From: Paracoccaceae bacterium
GTDB lineage: Bacteria > Pseudomonadota > Alphaproteobacteria > Rhodobacterales > Rhodobacteraceae
NCBI GenBank assembly: GCA_029246285.1
Contig: JAQWNW010000027.1
Coordinates: forward strand, 26,394 to 90,393
Length of the DNA: 64,000 nucleotides
Direction of reading: 5' to 3'
Shown: piece after piece, positions 37,175 through 47,353 of the stretch
Layout: each line of letters opens with the position of its first letter
Position numbering within the stretch: position 1 is the stretch's first letter
The notes under the pieces: model-generated
Databases searched by the model: none
Seen by the model: only the letters and a program-made list of their open reading frames with translations
What the model was told of the DNA's origin: nothing
Translations under genes and position numbers: made by a program

Positions 37175-38341
37175 TCAATCTGCTGCTAAATCGTCAATTA
37201 ATCTATCAAGAAATGCTTCTCCAGCTTGGAACTGCTTAACTGTAATAAATTCATTAGGTTGGTGAGCTTGAGCTATATCTCCTGGACCGCAGATAATTGA
37301 AGAATAACCCTCTGCTTGAAACTGACCTGCTTCAGTTCCGTATGAAACCACATGCTGTCCGTTATCGCCTGTCAATTTCCTAACTAAGGCTTCCGCAACA
37401 CCGTTTTCTTCAGGCTTCAATCCAGGCACACCGTAACCGGCTTCCAAGTTGATAAAACAATCCGAATTTACAGCTTGCATCTCCGCCTCAACCTCACGAA
37501 CCTTTGTAGTGTACGCCGCTTGCCAATCTTTTGCATCCTCTGAAGGAATACACCGAAATCCCATTATGAAATAACAGTCTTTCGCTGTAATGTTGTTTGC
37601 TGTACCACCTTCAATCGTACCAACATGAACGGTTGTGTATGGAGGAACAAACATTTTTGTGGCATCACTACTTTCTTTAGAAGCATTTATAATATTCATT
37701 TCATTAGCCCACTCGATGAGTTTTGCTGCCTCGTGAATTGCACTAACGCCAATATGTTGAAGGGAAGAATGTACTTCAAAGCCTCTTACATGAGTTTTTA
37801 TGCCCAACCCACCTTTATGACCAGAAACAGCTTTCATCATCGATGGTTCACCAATAATTGCAGCAGAAGCCTTTGGCATTAATTTTGCCATCTCTGCGGC
37901 CATAAATGGAGCCCCTATGCAGCCAACCTCTTCATCATAAGACAATGCTATTTGAATGGGTCGTTTAATTCCTTTTTTTAAAGCTTTTGGGATAGTCGCC
38001 AAGGCTAACGCGTCAAATCCTTTCATGTCACATGTTCCCCGTCCAAAATACTTGCCGTCTTTTTCAACAACAGAAAATGGATCCGTATCCCAATCCTGAC
38101 CCACCACTGGCACAACATCTGTATGACCAGACAGAATAACGCCCCCATCTACCATAGGTCCAACATTTGCATATAAATTTGCCTTTGTTTTATCAGGGTT
38201 ATAAACACGTTTGGATTCAATACCGTGATAAGCCAAGTAATCTTCAACCCATGATATCAACTCAAGATTACTTTCAGAGCTTACAGTTGGAAAAGAAATC
38301 AATTTATCCATAATTTCTCTAGCAGTTAAATCAAATGACAT
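37175..38341 (-). CDS. argE: Acetylornithine deacetylase (ArgE)
   Basis: M20A metallohydrolase of 388 residues. ILSGHTDVVPVVGQDWD and GRGTCDMKGFDALAL carry first-metal ligands; YDEEVGCIGAP the catalytic Glu; IGEPSMMKAVSGHKGG and SYGTEAGQFQ are typical of ArgE. GGAG lies 9 bases before the ATG. The location in an importer unit, and not with arginine genes, leaves open that it deacetylates an imported N-acyl amino acid. argD lies at the far right edge of the window. Confidence 0.85.
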   Translation of the reverse strand: MSFDLTAREIMDKLISFPTVSSESNLELISWVEDYLAYHGIESKRVYNPDKTKANLYANVGPMVDGGVILSGHTDVVPVVGQDWDTDPFSVVEKDGKYFGRGTCDMKGFDALALATIPKALKKGIKRPIQIALSYDEEVGCIGAPFMAAEMAKLMPKASAAIIGEPSMMKAVSGHKGGLGIKTHVRGFEVHSSLQHIGVSAIHEAAKLIEWANEMNIINASKESSDATKMFVPPYTTVHVGTIEGGTANNITAKDCYFIMGFRCIPSEDAKDWQAAYTTKVREVEAEMQAVNSDCFINLEAGYGVPGLKPEENGVAEALVRKLTGDNGQHVVSYGTEAGQFQAEGYSSIICGPGDIAQAHQPNEFITVKQFQAGEAFLDRLIDDLAAD

Positions 38342-38390
38342 TTAGGTCTCCTAACAATAGTTTGTCTTTAAATCATTGAATGTAAAAATA

Positions 38391-40211
38391 TTAATAACCA
38401 CTATCAGTGGTTAAAACAAAGTGATCTGGCGAAACCTCTTTATATTCTGAAATCTCCGGGACGTACCCTTTGGGATGTATTGGCGATGGAATTGGTTTAA
38501 AATTCAAATCTTTTTCTTTTTTACGTTTACGTGGATCAGCTATCGGAACTGCTTTCAATAACGCTTTAGTGTAATCATGTTGCGGATTTTCAAACACAGC
38601 TGACCTCGACCCGATCTCTACGATTCTGCCCAAATACATCACGCCTACTCTATGGCTAACTCTTTCAACAACGGCCATATCATGGCTGATAAACAAAAAA
38701 GATAACCCCAATTCTGATTGTAATTCCATCATCAGATTTAAGACTTGCGCCTGAACAGAGACGTCTAATGCAGATACTGCCTCATCAGCAATAATTAACT
38801 TTGGATTTAAAGCTAAAGCCCTTGCAATGGCTACGCGCTGCCGTTGTCCGCCTGATAATTCATGAGGAAATCTTCTCATAAAACTTCGTGGCAACTCAAC
38901 TCGATCAAAAAGCATTTCTATCCGCTTATTAATATCGTCACTAATCATTGTTTTATAATTTCGTAACGGCTCCGCCACTTGATCAAATAATTGCATTTGC
39001 GGATTTAAAGACGCAAATGGATCCTGAAAAATCATTTGTATGTTAAGTCGAGCTTCTTGCATGGATTTAGCAGATAGTTCCAAAATATCTTTTCCATCAA
39101 GATTAACTGAGCCACCTTGAGGTTCGACCAAGCGTATTAGGGCCCGTCCAGCTGTAGATTTTCCGCATCCTGACTCACCAACTAATGATAAAGTTTGCCC
39201 TTTTTTGATGTCAAATGATATATCTTCCACTGCGTGGACATAGGCAAATGTTCTTCTGAATAAACCACCCTTTACTGGAAATCGAGCTGTAAGATTTTTT
39301 ACTGTTAATAAGGGCTCTTCAGTATCTTTTATGGGAACTATAGCATCATTTTCAGTGCCCAAAAGACGCATCGGTTCAGGAAATGACTTTCCTTTCATCT
39401 CACCTAATTTAGGAACAGCAGCGAGCAAGGCCTGTGTATATTCATGTTGTGGATTTTCAAAAATCTCCTCAACCTTACCTTCCTCTACCTTATTTCCCCG
39501 ATACATAACCACAACTCTATCAGCCATTTGCGCCACCACAGCCATATCATGGGTAATAAATAGGACAGCCGTTCCAGTTTCCTTCTTTAACCTATCCATT
39601 AATGCTAAAATTTCAGCTTGTATGGTAACATCTAGCGCAGTTGTCGGTTCATCAGCGATCAATAGCCTAGGCTCACAAGCCATAGCCATAGCAATAACCA
39701 ATCGTTGACGCATACCACCGGACAGCTCGTGAGGGTATTGTTTCATCCTTTTCTCAGGTTCAGGCAATCTTACTTGCTTTAAAATCTCAATTGCTCTTTC
39801 TCGTGCCTTATTCTTTGAGATTTTTTTATGAAATCTCAAACCTTCTGTCAGCTGCCGTTCAACAGTCAAAACTGGATTCAACGCCGTCATTGGTTCTTGA
39901 AAAATCATCCCAATTTCATTTCCTCGAATACCACTCATCTCATTCTGGTTAGCCTCAGTTAAATTGACTGATTCACCATGCTTACGGTCAAAAATTAATT
40001 TACCATTTGTGATCTCTCCACCACCAAACTCTACCAACCTCATGAGAGACAAAGATGAAACTGACTTACCAGAACCGGACTCACCAACTACGCAGACCGT
40101 TTCACCAGGGTATATCTCAAAGGATACGTCCTCCACCCCCGTGACAACACCTTCTTTCGTTTCAAACTGAACTTGTAATTTTTCAACACGCGTTATTGGA
40201 TTATCAAGCAT
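38391..40211 (-). CDS. Peptide/nickel-type ABC transporter, fused double ATP-binding protein
   Basis: 606 residues with two complete ATPase domains (DppD- and DppF-like). Walker A GESGSGKSVSS and GESGCGKSTAG; signatures LSGGMRQRLVIAMAM and LSGGQRQRVAIARAL; Walker B LLIADEPTTALD and LIIADEAVSALD. Each ends with an oligopeptide C-terminal domain (FENPQHEYTQALLAAVP, FENPQHDYTKALLKAVP). It heads a leftward unit with argE, is divergent from the binding-protein gene, and surely energises the permeases at 42259-44179. Confidence 0.93.
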   Translation of the reverse strand: MLDNPITRVEKLQVQFETKEGVVTGVEDVSFEIYPGETVCVVGESGSGKSVSSLSLMRLVEFGGGEITNGKLIFDRKHGESVNLTEANQNEMSGIRGNEIGMIFQEPMTALNPVLTVERQLTEGLRFHKKISKNKARERAIEILKQVRLPEPEKRMKQYPHELSGGMRQRLVIAMAMACEPRLLIADEPTTALDVTIQAEILALMDRLKKETGTAVLFITHDMAVVAQMADRVVVMYRGNKVEEGKVEEIFENPQHEYTQALLAAVPKLGEMKGKSFPEPMRLLGTENDAIVPIKDTEEPLLTVKNLTARFPVKGGLFRRTFAYVHAVEDISFDIKKGQTLSLVGESGCGKSTAGRALIRLVEPQGGSVNLDGKDILELSAKSMQEARLNIQMIFQDPFASLNPQMQLFDQVAEPLRNYKTMISDDINKRIEMLFDRVELPRSFMRRFPHELSGGQRQRVAIARALALNPKLIIADEAVSALDVSVQAQVLNLMMELQSELGLSFLFISHDMAVVERVSHRVGVMYLGRIVEIGSRSAVFENPQHDYTKALLKAVPIADPRKRKKEKDLNFKPIPSPIHPKGYVPEISEYKEVSPDHFVLTTDSGY

Positions 40212-40304
40212 AATCTTCCTCTTTATTCGATCGTCTCATGCTACATATTACTGAACCACTGTCAAATATTTATATACAATTAGTACGGTAAATATTTGGA
40301 AATC

Positions 40305-40317
40305 TTACCTAAGGTAA
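40305..40317. promoter_or_regulatory. Palindrome in the divergent control region of the peptide ABC importer
   Basis: TTACCT-A-AGGTAA is a perfect 13-bp dyad in the 269-base gap (40212-40480) between the ATPase and binding-protein genes. Two AAATATTT copies flank a TAC-AATTA-GTA dyad just to its left (about 40264-40297). The position suits a shared operator for both directions. No regulator gene is adjacent. Confidence 0.3.
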
Positions 40318-40480
40318 TCTTTTAATTAATAAACATCTGAGAACAACATTTTTCGCTTGCATTTTAAGTAAAGTCTTGTTCCTATGGATACTTACGAGTC
40401 AATACTTGGGCACATGACTTCGTAAAATTGTGGAATTTACTGCTCAATGAATAAATGAGTGAAACAACTAGGAGAAAATT

Positions 40481-42178
40481 ATGAAAATTAAATCATTAGT
40501 TTTGGGGACGGCTGCCGCCTTCAGCGTTGCATCTATGGCAATTGCTGATAGAGGTTCAGACGGTCACGTAAACATTATATATTGGCAAGCACCATCAATT
40601 CTTAACCCATATCTTTCTGGTGGGACTAAGGATGTTGAAAGCTCTTCAATGATAATCGAACCACTTGCACGTTACAATCAAGATGGCGAATTAACACCAT
40701 GGCTGGTAAATGAAATACCAACCGTTGCAAACGGGGGCGTTAGTGCTGATCTAATGTCAATCACCTGGAAGCTAACACCTGGAATTAAATGGTCTGATGG
40801 CTCAGCACTTACAGCTCATGATGTTGTATTTACTGGACAGTATTGTATGGATCCAGCAGGTGGATGTGCACAATCAAATAAATTAGCTGATGTTTCAAAC
40901 ATCGAGGCTCTGGATGATCTTACAGTAAAAGTTTCATTCTCAGTTACTAAACCATTTCCATACGGACCTTTTGTTGGAGCTGAACAACCAATAATTCAAA
41001 AAGCGCAGTTCGCTGACTGTATGGGTGCGAAAGCTCCAGAATGTACTGCGGAAAATTTTGGCCCAATAGGCACTGGACCATTTGTAGTAACAGATTTTAA
41101 AGCGAATGATGTTATTTCAATGGAAGCCAACCCTCATTACAGAGATGCTTCTAAGCCAGCATTTGCTTCTGTTACTTTTAAAGGCGGCGGTGATGCGGCA
41201 GCGGCAGCAAGATCTGTTTTAGAAACTGGCGAATTTGACTACGCATGGAATTTACAAATTGACCCAACAATTCTGTCCCAAATGGCAGAAGGTGGTAAGG
41301 GTGAGGTAATTTCTAGCTTCGGTACGGCCGTAGAGCGTTTAATGGTAAACCTCTCAAACCCCGACCCAGCATTGGGTGACAAAAGATCTACTTTGGAGGG
41401 TGGACCTCACCCATTCTTGACTGATGCAGCAGTTCGAAGAGCGCTAAGTGTTGCAATTGATAGAAATCTTCTTGCTGAAGTTGGATATGGTGCTGCTGGT
41501 AAAGCAACTTGTAACGTGGTTCCTGGTCCAGCAATGTATGTATCTACTGCAAATGATGAGTGCTTAGTTCAAGATATCGCAAAAGCGAATAACATACTTG
41601 AAGCTGCCGGATGGAAAAGAGGATCAGATGGTGTGAGAGAGAAAGATGGTGTAAGGCTATCCATTCTTTATCAAACATCCACGAACGCTGTACGCCAAGA
41701 TACTCAAGCTCTTGTAAAGCAGTGGTGGTCTGAAATTGGTGTTGAGACAGAGTTGAAAAATATTAGTGCGTCTGTTTTCTTTGGAGGAGATCAATCATCA
41801 CCTGACACTTATCAAAAGCATTTCTCTGATATAGAGATGTACACGAACTTGTTTAGTGGCACAGATCCAGAAGCTTACATGGGTAGCTGGGTTTGTTCAG
41901 AGATGCCAATGCCATCAAACAACTGGATGGGTAACAACATGCCTCGTTATTGTAATCCAGCCTACGACGCAATGGCAGCAGAACTTGCCACAACAGCCGC
42001 AATTGAAGATCGGGCTCGTATAGTTATGGCAATGAATGACATGCTAATGCAAGAAGGTGCGATGATTCCTCTTATCCATAGAGGTCGAGTATCTGCACAC
42101 TCAAACAAGCTAGGTGGTGTTGTCCAAAACACTTGGGATAGTGAACTTTGGAACGTAGCTGATTGGTATCGTAACTAA
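40481..42178 (+). CDS. Peptide-type ABC transporter substrate-binding protein (SBP family 5)
   Basis: 565-residue periplasmic protein. Signal peptide 1-22 (MKIKSLVLGTAAAFSVASMAIA), then an SBP_bac_5 body: WKLTPGIKWSDGSALTAHDV, FGPIGTGPFVVTDF, RRALSVAIDRNLL and the Cys-containing C-terminal SNNWMGNNMPRYCNPAYD. AGGAG lies 8 bases before the ATG. DppA/OppA-like; ligand may be a peptide or another amino-acid conjugate. A strong stem-loop separates it from the permeases. Confidence 0.92.
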   Translation: MKIKSLVLGTAAAFSVASMAIADRGSDGHVNIIYWQAPSILNPYLSGGTKDVESSSMIIEPLARYNQDGELTPWLVNEIPTVANGGVSADLMSITWKLTPGIKWSDGSALTAHDVVFTGQYCMDPAGGCAQSNKLADVSNIEALDDLTVKVSFSVTKPFPYGPFVGAEQPIIQKAQFADCMGAKAPECTAENFGPIGTGPFVVTDFKANDVISMEANPHYRDASKPAFASVTFKGGGDAAAAARSVLETGEFDYAWNLQIDPTILSQMAEGGKGEVISSFGTAVERLMVNLSNPDPALGDKRSTLEGGPHPFLTDAAVRRALSVAIDRNLLAEVGYGAAGKATCNVVPGPAMYVSTANDECLVQDIAKANNILEAAGWKRGSDGVREKDGVRLSILYQTSTNAVRQDTQALVKQWWSEIGVETELKNISASVFFGGDQSSPDTYQKHFSDIEMYTNLFSGTDPEAYMGSWVCSEMPMPSNNWMGNNMPRYCNPAYDAMAAELATTAAIEDRARIVMAMNDMLMQEGAMIPLIHRGRVSAHSNKLGGVVQNTWDSELWNVADWYRN

Positions 42179-42190
42179 TCATTAAAAGTA

Positions 42191-42219
42191 TGCTGCCCTA
42201 ACTTTTAGTTGGGGCAGCA
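42191..42219 (+). terminator. Stem-loop between binding-protein and permease genes of the peptide importer
   Basis: TGCTGCCCTAAC (42191-42202) pairs with GTTGGGGCAGCA (42208-42219) with one G-T wobble; loop of 5 bases. It starts 12 bases after the binding-protein stop. No clean T-run follows, so 3'-end protection and differential expression are more likely than full termination. Confidence 0.7.
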
Positions 42220-42258
42220 ATTTGTAAATTTCTATCACTTGTAAATTAAGGATCTGTT

Positions 42259-43287
42259 ATGTTGAAATACACAATCAGAAGATTGATTTTCACTGTTCCA
42301 GTTCTTTTATTTATAAGTCTAGTGATATTTCTATTGTTAGACTTAGCACCAAGTGATCCTACCGGAAATCTACCAATGACAGTTCCCCCAGAAGTTAGAG
42401 AGCAAATACGGCTCGCTCTTGGGTTAGGTGAACCAATGTATTGGCGTTACTTGATGTGGTGTAACCAATTTTTTATTATTGAACCCCTAAATATCATTGA
42501 ACAGGCATGGGGATTTTGCTGGGGGGACTGCGAAAACCGTACCCGGGTGATGAGTTGGGCTACGAGATCACCTGTGGTAGACCTAATAATAGAAAGAACA
42601 CCGCAAACATTATGGGTTGTGGGAATGTCTTATGTTGTAGGTATAATTATTGCTATCCCAATCGGTGTTATTTCCGCATACAGACAATACAGTTGGTTTG
42701 ATCAAACAGGTACATTTATTGCGATGGTCGGATTTTCTGTCCCAACTTTCTTTACTGGTGTTTTATTGATTGTCATTTTTTCCACATTAATTCCAACAGA
42801 TAGTATTTTCTGGTTACCTTCTATTTATGATACAACTCATAAAGTAACAGATTGGGACAGCTTTATTTTTCAAATAAGGCAAATATTAATGCCAGTTTTT
42901 GTATTGGCATTGTATAATGCTGCTCAAATAAGTCGTTTTATGAGAGCATCAATGCTTGATAACTTAAGCCTCGATTATGTGCGAACCGCTCGCGCAAAAG
43001 GCATGAAAGAAAGGGTGGTATTGTTAGTTCATGTGTTAAGAAACTCCCTAATCCCAGTCGTAACGGTGCTGGCTTTAAATATTCCTCATGTTTTTGGAGG
43101 TGCCATAATTACAGAGCAAGTTTTTAAGGTAAATGGCCTAGGAGCTTTATTGATATTAGGAATTGAAGGAGCAGATATCCCTCTAGTTCAGACACTTACA
43201 TTTATATTCGCAATTCTAATTGTTCTTTTTAATTTAATAGCAGATGTTCTTTATGGAATTTTAGATCCAAGGATTAGATATGACTGA
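42259..43287 (+). CDS. Peptide-type ABC transporter permease (DppB-like)
   Basis: 342 residues. N-terminal membrane helix (TIRRLIFTVPVLLFISLVIF), then LDLAPSDPTGN and a periplasmic loop with several Trp and Cys residues, then the BPD_transp_1 core. The coupling loop is LDYVRTARAKGMKERVVLLV. AAGGA precedes the ATG. It overlaps the next permease by 8 bases. Confidence 0.9.
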   Translation: MLKYTIRRLIFTVPVLLFISLVIFLLLDLAPSDPTGNLPMTVPPEVREQIRLALGLGEPMYWRYLMWCNQFFIIEPLNIIEQAWGFCWGDCENRTRVMSWATRSPVVDLIIERTPQTLWVVGMSYVVGIIIAIPIGVISAYRQYSWFDQTGTFIAMVGFSVPTFFTGVLLIVIFSTLIPTDSIFWLPSIYDTTHKVTDWDSFIFQIRQILMPVFVLALYNAAQISRFMRASMLDNLSLDYVRTARAKGMKERVVLLVHVLRNSLIPVVTVLALNIPHVFGGAIITEQVFKVNGLGALLILGIEGADIPLVQTLTFIFAILIVLFNLIADVLYGILDPRIRYD

Positions 43288-44179
43288 AGAACTTACAACA
43301 AAACGAACAAGTCAATGGAAAGACGTTTGGCTTCAGTTCAAAACTCACCGTGGGGCTGTAATAGGCATGATTGTATTTTCTATTATTTGCTTTTTAGTAG
43401 CATTTGGCCCATGGTTTTGGACTTTAGATCCAAATTACATCGATATCCGTGCTAAAAACCAAGGACCAAGTTTCCTTCATCCGATGGGAACAGATCAATT
43501 AGGTAGAGATACATTTTCAAATCTTTTGGCAGGTGGAAGAGTTTCATTATTAGTGGGCGTAACAGCAATGGCTTTATCCGTATTATTTGGAACGTTAATT
43601 GGTGTAATCTCTGGATTTTTTAAACGCCTTGATGGGCCATTGATGAGACTAACCGATCTATTCCTCGCCCTACCACTTCTACCACTTCTGTTGGTTATGA
43701 TTATGCTATTTCGTGACACTCTAAGGGGACTTTTTGGACCAGAAACTGGTATTTTCATCTTAATTGTATCAGCTATAGGCCTAACAAGTTGGATGCCGAT
43801 TGCTAGAATTGTCAGAGGAGATGTCTTAGCTGTAAAAGAAAGAGAATTTGTACTGGCAGCAAGATCCTTAGGCACACATAATACTCAAATGATAACCAGA
43901 CACATTCTTCCTAATGTAATGAGTCCTATTATGGTATCTGCCACTTTGAGTGTTGCAGCAGCGATAATTACTGAAAGCGCTCTTTCTTTCTTGGGATTAG
44001 GATTTCCTTCCGATTTTCCAACTTGGGGTCGACTTCTTTACGATAGCACAAATTTTATGAAATTAAGTCCTGAAAGAGTTATATATCCCGGTCTGGCAAT
44101 TAGCCTTACAGTTCTTAGTGTAAATTATATCGGAGATGGGCTCAGAGATGCATTAGATCCACGAATTCGAGGTAGATAA
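43280..44179 (+). CDS. Peptide-type ABC transporter permease (DppC-like)
   Basis: 299 residues. MGTDQLGRDTFSNLLAGGRVSL is typical of DppC/OppC; the coupling loop is EFVLAARSLGTHNTQMITRH and the C-terminus GDGLRDALDPRIRGR is diagnostic. Membrane helices alternate as expected. Last gene of the rightward half of the importer; only 15 bases separate it from the convergent pntB. Confidence 0.92.
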   Translation: MTEELTTKRTSQWKDVWLQFKTHRGAVIGMIVFSIICFLVAFGPWFWTLDPNYIDIRAKNQGPSFLHPMGTDQLGRDTFSNLLAGGRVSLLVGVTAMALSVLFGTLIGVISGFFKRLDGPLMRLTDLFLALPLLPLLLVMIMLFRDTLRGLFGPETGIFILIVSAIGLTSWMPIARIVRGDVLAVKEREFVLAARSLGTHNTQMITRHILPNVMSPIMVSATLSVAAAIITESALSFLGLGFPSDFPTWGRLLYDSTNFMKLSPERVIYPGLAISLTVLSVNYIGDGLRDALDPRIRGR

Positions 44180-44194
44180 ATTATCTAACCACCT

Positions 44195-45574
44195 TTAATT
44201 AATTGCGTTTAAGAGCTGATCAATAGAAGACTTTGCATCGCCATAAAACATTCTCGTATTTTCTTTGTAAAAGAGAGGGTTTTCAATCCCAGAATAGCCA
44301 GTCCCCTGCCCTCTTTTTGAAACAAATACTTGTTTAGCCTTCCATACCTCTAAGACGGGCATTCCAGCTATCGGGCTATTAGGATCTTCCTGGGCAGCAG
44401 GATTTACGATATCATTTGAGCCAATCACAATCACTACGTCCGTAATTGGGAAATCATCATTAATCTCATCCATTTCCAACACAATATCATATGGAACTTT
44501 TGCTTCTGCTAAAAGCACATTCATATGACCTGGCAATCTCCCAGCGACTGGATGAATTCCAAACCTCACTGATGTTCCATTTTTTATCAAACGTCGGGTT
44601 AACTCAGCAACTGATTGTTGAGCTTGAGCTACTGCCATCCCATACCCTGGAACAATTACCACGGAATTAGCCTCTTCCAAGGCATTAGCCACGCCAACAC
44701 TATCAATAGCAACCTGCTCCCCATCTATGTCCATTGCAGGACCTGTTTCATTTCCAAAACCACCAAGGATGACGGAAACAAAATGACGGTTCATTGCCTT
44801 ACACATTATATAAGAAAGAATAGCGCCAGACGAACCTACTAATGCTCCTGTCACAATCAAAAGATCATTTCCAAGTAAGAAACCAGTGGCGGCCGCAGCC
44901 CATCCAGAATAACTATTTAACATAGAGACTACTACTGGCATATCCGCGCCACCAATAGCTGCCACTAAGTGCGCGCCAACTAAAAGTGCGATTAGAAGCA
45001 TCACGTATAATGTCCAGAGTTGAGAAGAGTTAATATACATGACGAGTAGAATTAAACTTGCCACAACCGCTATGCTATTTAAAATATGTCTACCGGGTAA
45101 TATTAAAGCTTTTCCATTTACCCGACCTGCTAATTTTGCATACGCAACGATAGATCCTGTAAAAGTTATTGCACCGATAAACACCCCTAAAAAAATCTCG
45201 ACTTCATGGATAACAATTTCAGCACCAGTCAAATGATGTAGGTCCTGCATTGCAGAATTTAGTCCAATAAAAACAGCGGCTAACCCGACAAAACTATGCA
45301 ATGCAGCAACTAATTGAGGCATCTCTGTCATTTCCACTCTTTGCGCTACCGACTTTCCAATCAAAGCACCGATTGCCAATAAGGGTATTAATAAAATATA
45401 TGAAAACGTTGAAAAACCTGGCCCAAAAATAGTCGCAATAATCGCAATGCCCATTCCAAAAATACCATACCAAACCGCTCGCTTGGCCTTTTCTTGATTA
45501 GACAAACCTCCTAGTGATAAAATAAATAAAACCGAGGCAACTAAGTAAGCAGCTGATAATATACCTATACCCAT
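44195..45574 (-). CDS. pntB: NAD(P) transhydrogenase subunit beta
   Basis: Proton-translocating NADH:NADP+ transhydrogenase, membrane and NADP(H)-binding subunit. 459 residues: membrane helices to about 270, then domain III with [60 protein letters not shown] and [18 protein letters not shown]. It starts 11 bases after pntA. Makes NADPH using the proton gradient. Confidence 0.95.
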   Translation of the reverse strand: MGIGILSAAYLVASVLFILSLGGLSNQEKAKRAVWYGIFGMGIAIIATIFGPGFSTFSYILLIPLLAIGALIGKSVAQRVEMTEMPQLVAALHSFVGLAAVFIGLNSAMQDLHHLTGAEIVIHEVEIFLGVFIGAITFTGSIVAYAKLAGRVNGKALILPGRHILNSIAVVASLILLVMYINSSQLWTLYVMLLIALLVGAHLVAAIGGADMPVVVSMLNSYSGWAAAATGFLLGNDLLIVTGALVGSSGAILSYIMCKAMNRHFVSVILGGFGNETGPAMDIDGEQVAIDSVGVANALEEANSVVIVPGYGMAVAQAQQSVAELTRRLIKNGTSVRFGIHPVAGRLPGHMNVLLAEAKVPYDIVLEMDEINDDFPITDVVIVIGSNDIVNPAAQEDPNSPIAGMPVLEVWKAKQVFVSKRGQGTGYSGIENPLFYKENTRMFYGDAKSSIDQLLNAIN

Positions 45575-45585
45575 GAACTAACTCT

Positions 45586-47154
45586 CTAAGATTTCTGAAA
45601 CATTTGAAGCATTCTCCTAGTAACCATAAATCCTCCAACAATATTTATCGTTGCAATAAGTACACTAATTGATGCCAAAACAGTTATTATTAAGTTATTG
45701 GAATTTATCTGTAACAAAGCTCCTAAAATTATAATTCCAGAAATTGCGTTAGTCACAGCCATTAAAGGTGTATGTAATGAATGACTAACATTCCAGATAA
45801 CTTGAAATCCAACAAAGCAGCTTAGGACAAATACTATAAAATGCTGCATAAAACTTACTGGAGCATAAATGCCCACCAGAAGCATTAAAATCGACCCAAT
45901 AGCCAAAGCAAATGTCTGTTGCTTTCCTGATTTTGCAAGAGCAGCAGCCTGCTCTCTCTCGGCTTCTTCCTTACTAATCTCGGGTATTTTTGGCTTTTTT
46001 GCAGCTATTGCTTTAATTTTAGGTGGCGGCGGAGGAAAAGTTACTTCGCCTTGATGACATACTGTTGAACCCCTAATCACATCATCATCCATATCATGAA
46101 CAATGACGCCATCTTTCTCTGGTGTTAAATCTGATATCATATGACGGACATTAGTCGAATATAATTCTGAAGATTGCGCCGCCATCCTACTTGGGAAGTC
46201 AGTATAACCAATTACGATAACACCATTAGTGGATATAATTTTCTTATCCATAACAGTTAAATCGCAATTACCACCTCTCTCTGCTGCGAGATCAATAATA
46301 ACTGAACCATTCTTCATGGCCGAAACCATATTCTCCAACCATAATTTTGGTGCATCTCGCCCAGGTATTAGAGCTGTGGTTATAACAATATCGATTTCTG
46401 GCGCTAATTCTTGGAATTTTTCTAACTGTTTTTCTCTAAACTCTGGAGACGAAGGAGACGCATAACCACCCGTTTCTGCTCCATCAACTTGACTATCTTC
46501 AAAATCTAGGAATACAAATTCAGCCCCCATTGACTCGATTTGTTCCGCTACTTCTGGGCGGACATCAAAAGCATAAACCTGCGCCCCAAGTGAAGTAGCT
46601 GCACCTATTGCAGCCAGCCCCGCAACACCCGCACCTATAACAAGGATTTTTGCAGGAGGTATTTTACCAGCCGCAGTTACCTGACCTGTAAAAAACCTAC
46701 CATAATTATTGCTAGCTTCTATTACCGCCCTATATCCTGCAATATTTGCCATCGAAGACAACGCATCCATTTTTTGAGCGCGTGAGATTCTAGGCACCAT
46801 GTCCATTGCAAGCGCCGTAATTCCCAGTTTATTGGCTAAACGAAGTAATTTCTCAGATTGCCCTGGATAAAAAAAACTGATCAAAGTCTTTGAGTTGTCA
46901 AATTCATTCAACTCTTTATCAATTGGAGATTGAACTTTTATTATTATATCTGAATTCTTAACAAGTGCAGTGCAATCATCACAAATTTTTACACCAGCAT
47001 CTATATATTCTTGATCTAAAAAACCAGCGCCGATCCCAGCATTACTTTCTATCAAACAAGTATGTCCCAGTTTTATTATTTCTTTCGCAGACGCAGGTGT
47101 CATTGCTACTCGAGACTCGTTTTTTGCTTGTTCTTTTAATGCTCCAATTTTCAT
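45586..47154 (-). CDS. pntA: NAD(P) transhydrogenase subunit alpha
   Basis: 522 residues from the ATG at 47154 ([20 protein letters not shown]); an in-frame upstream start would add 20 residues and GGGAAG sits just before 47154. NAD-binding domain I has [20 protein letters not shown] and the C-terminal 110 residues have four membrane helices. It is therefore the full-length alpha type and not split into PntAA and PntAB as in Rhodospirillum. Confidence 0.94.
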   Translation of the reverse strand: MKIGALKEQAKNESRVAMTPASAKEIIKLGHTCLIESNAGIGAGFLDQEYIDAGVKICDDCTALVKNSDIIIKVQSPIDKELNEFDNSKTLISFFYPGQSEKLLRLANKLGITALAMDMVPRISRAQKMDALSSMANIAGYRAVIEASNNYGRFFTGQVTAAGKIPPAKILVIGAGVAGLAAIGAATSLGAQVYAFDVRPEVAEQIESMGAEFVFLDFEDSQVDGAETGGYASPSSPEFREKQLEKFQELAPEIDIVITTALIPGRDAPKLWLENMVSAMKNGSVIIDLAAERGGNCDLTVMDKKIISTNGVIVIGYTDFPSRMAAQSSELYSTNVRHMISDLTPEKDGVIVHDMDDDVIRGSTVCHQGEVTFPPPPPKIKAIAAKKPKIPEISKEEAEREQAAALAKSGKQQTFALAIGSILMLLVGIYAPVSFMQHFIVFVLSCFVGFQVIWNVSHSLHTPLMAVTNAISGIIILGALLQINSNNLIITVLASISVLIATINIVGGFMVTRRMLQMFQKS

Positions 47155-47259
47155 GATACTTCCCACACCAGTAATTACATGCGCTATAATATAATTATAC
47201 TTAATATAAAACAAAATAAATGCGATATATTGTTTTAAAATTAAATATAATGGGTTATT

Positions 47260-47283
47260 GCAGTTTAATCATAAATAAACTGC
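47260..47283. promoter_or_regulatory. Inverted repeat in the pntA/SDR divergent gap
   Basis: GCAGTTTA (47260-47267) and TAAACTGC (47276-47283) form a perfect 8-bp dyad with an 8-base centre. The gap (47155-47353, about 199 bases) is otherwise very AT-rich with several TATAAT-like stretches near 47190-47205. Possible operator; regulator unknown. Confidence 0.3.
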
Positions 47284-47353
47284 CACTTTTATTTATTATA
47301 TCTGAATGACACAACTCTAATATCAAAGTAGGATATCAATAATGGAGAAAAAA

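Noticed and set aside
43495..43875. 126-codon open frame opposite the DppC-like permease
   Set aside because: Antisense shadow; composition reflects the complement of a membrane protein gene.
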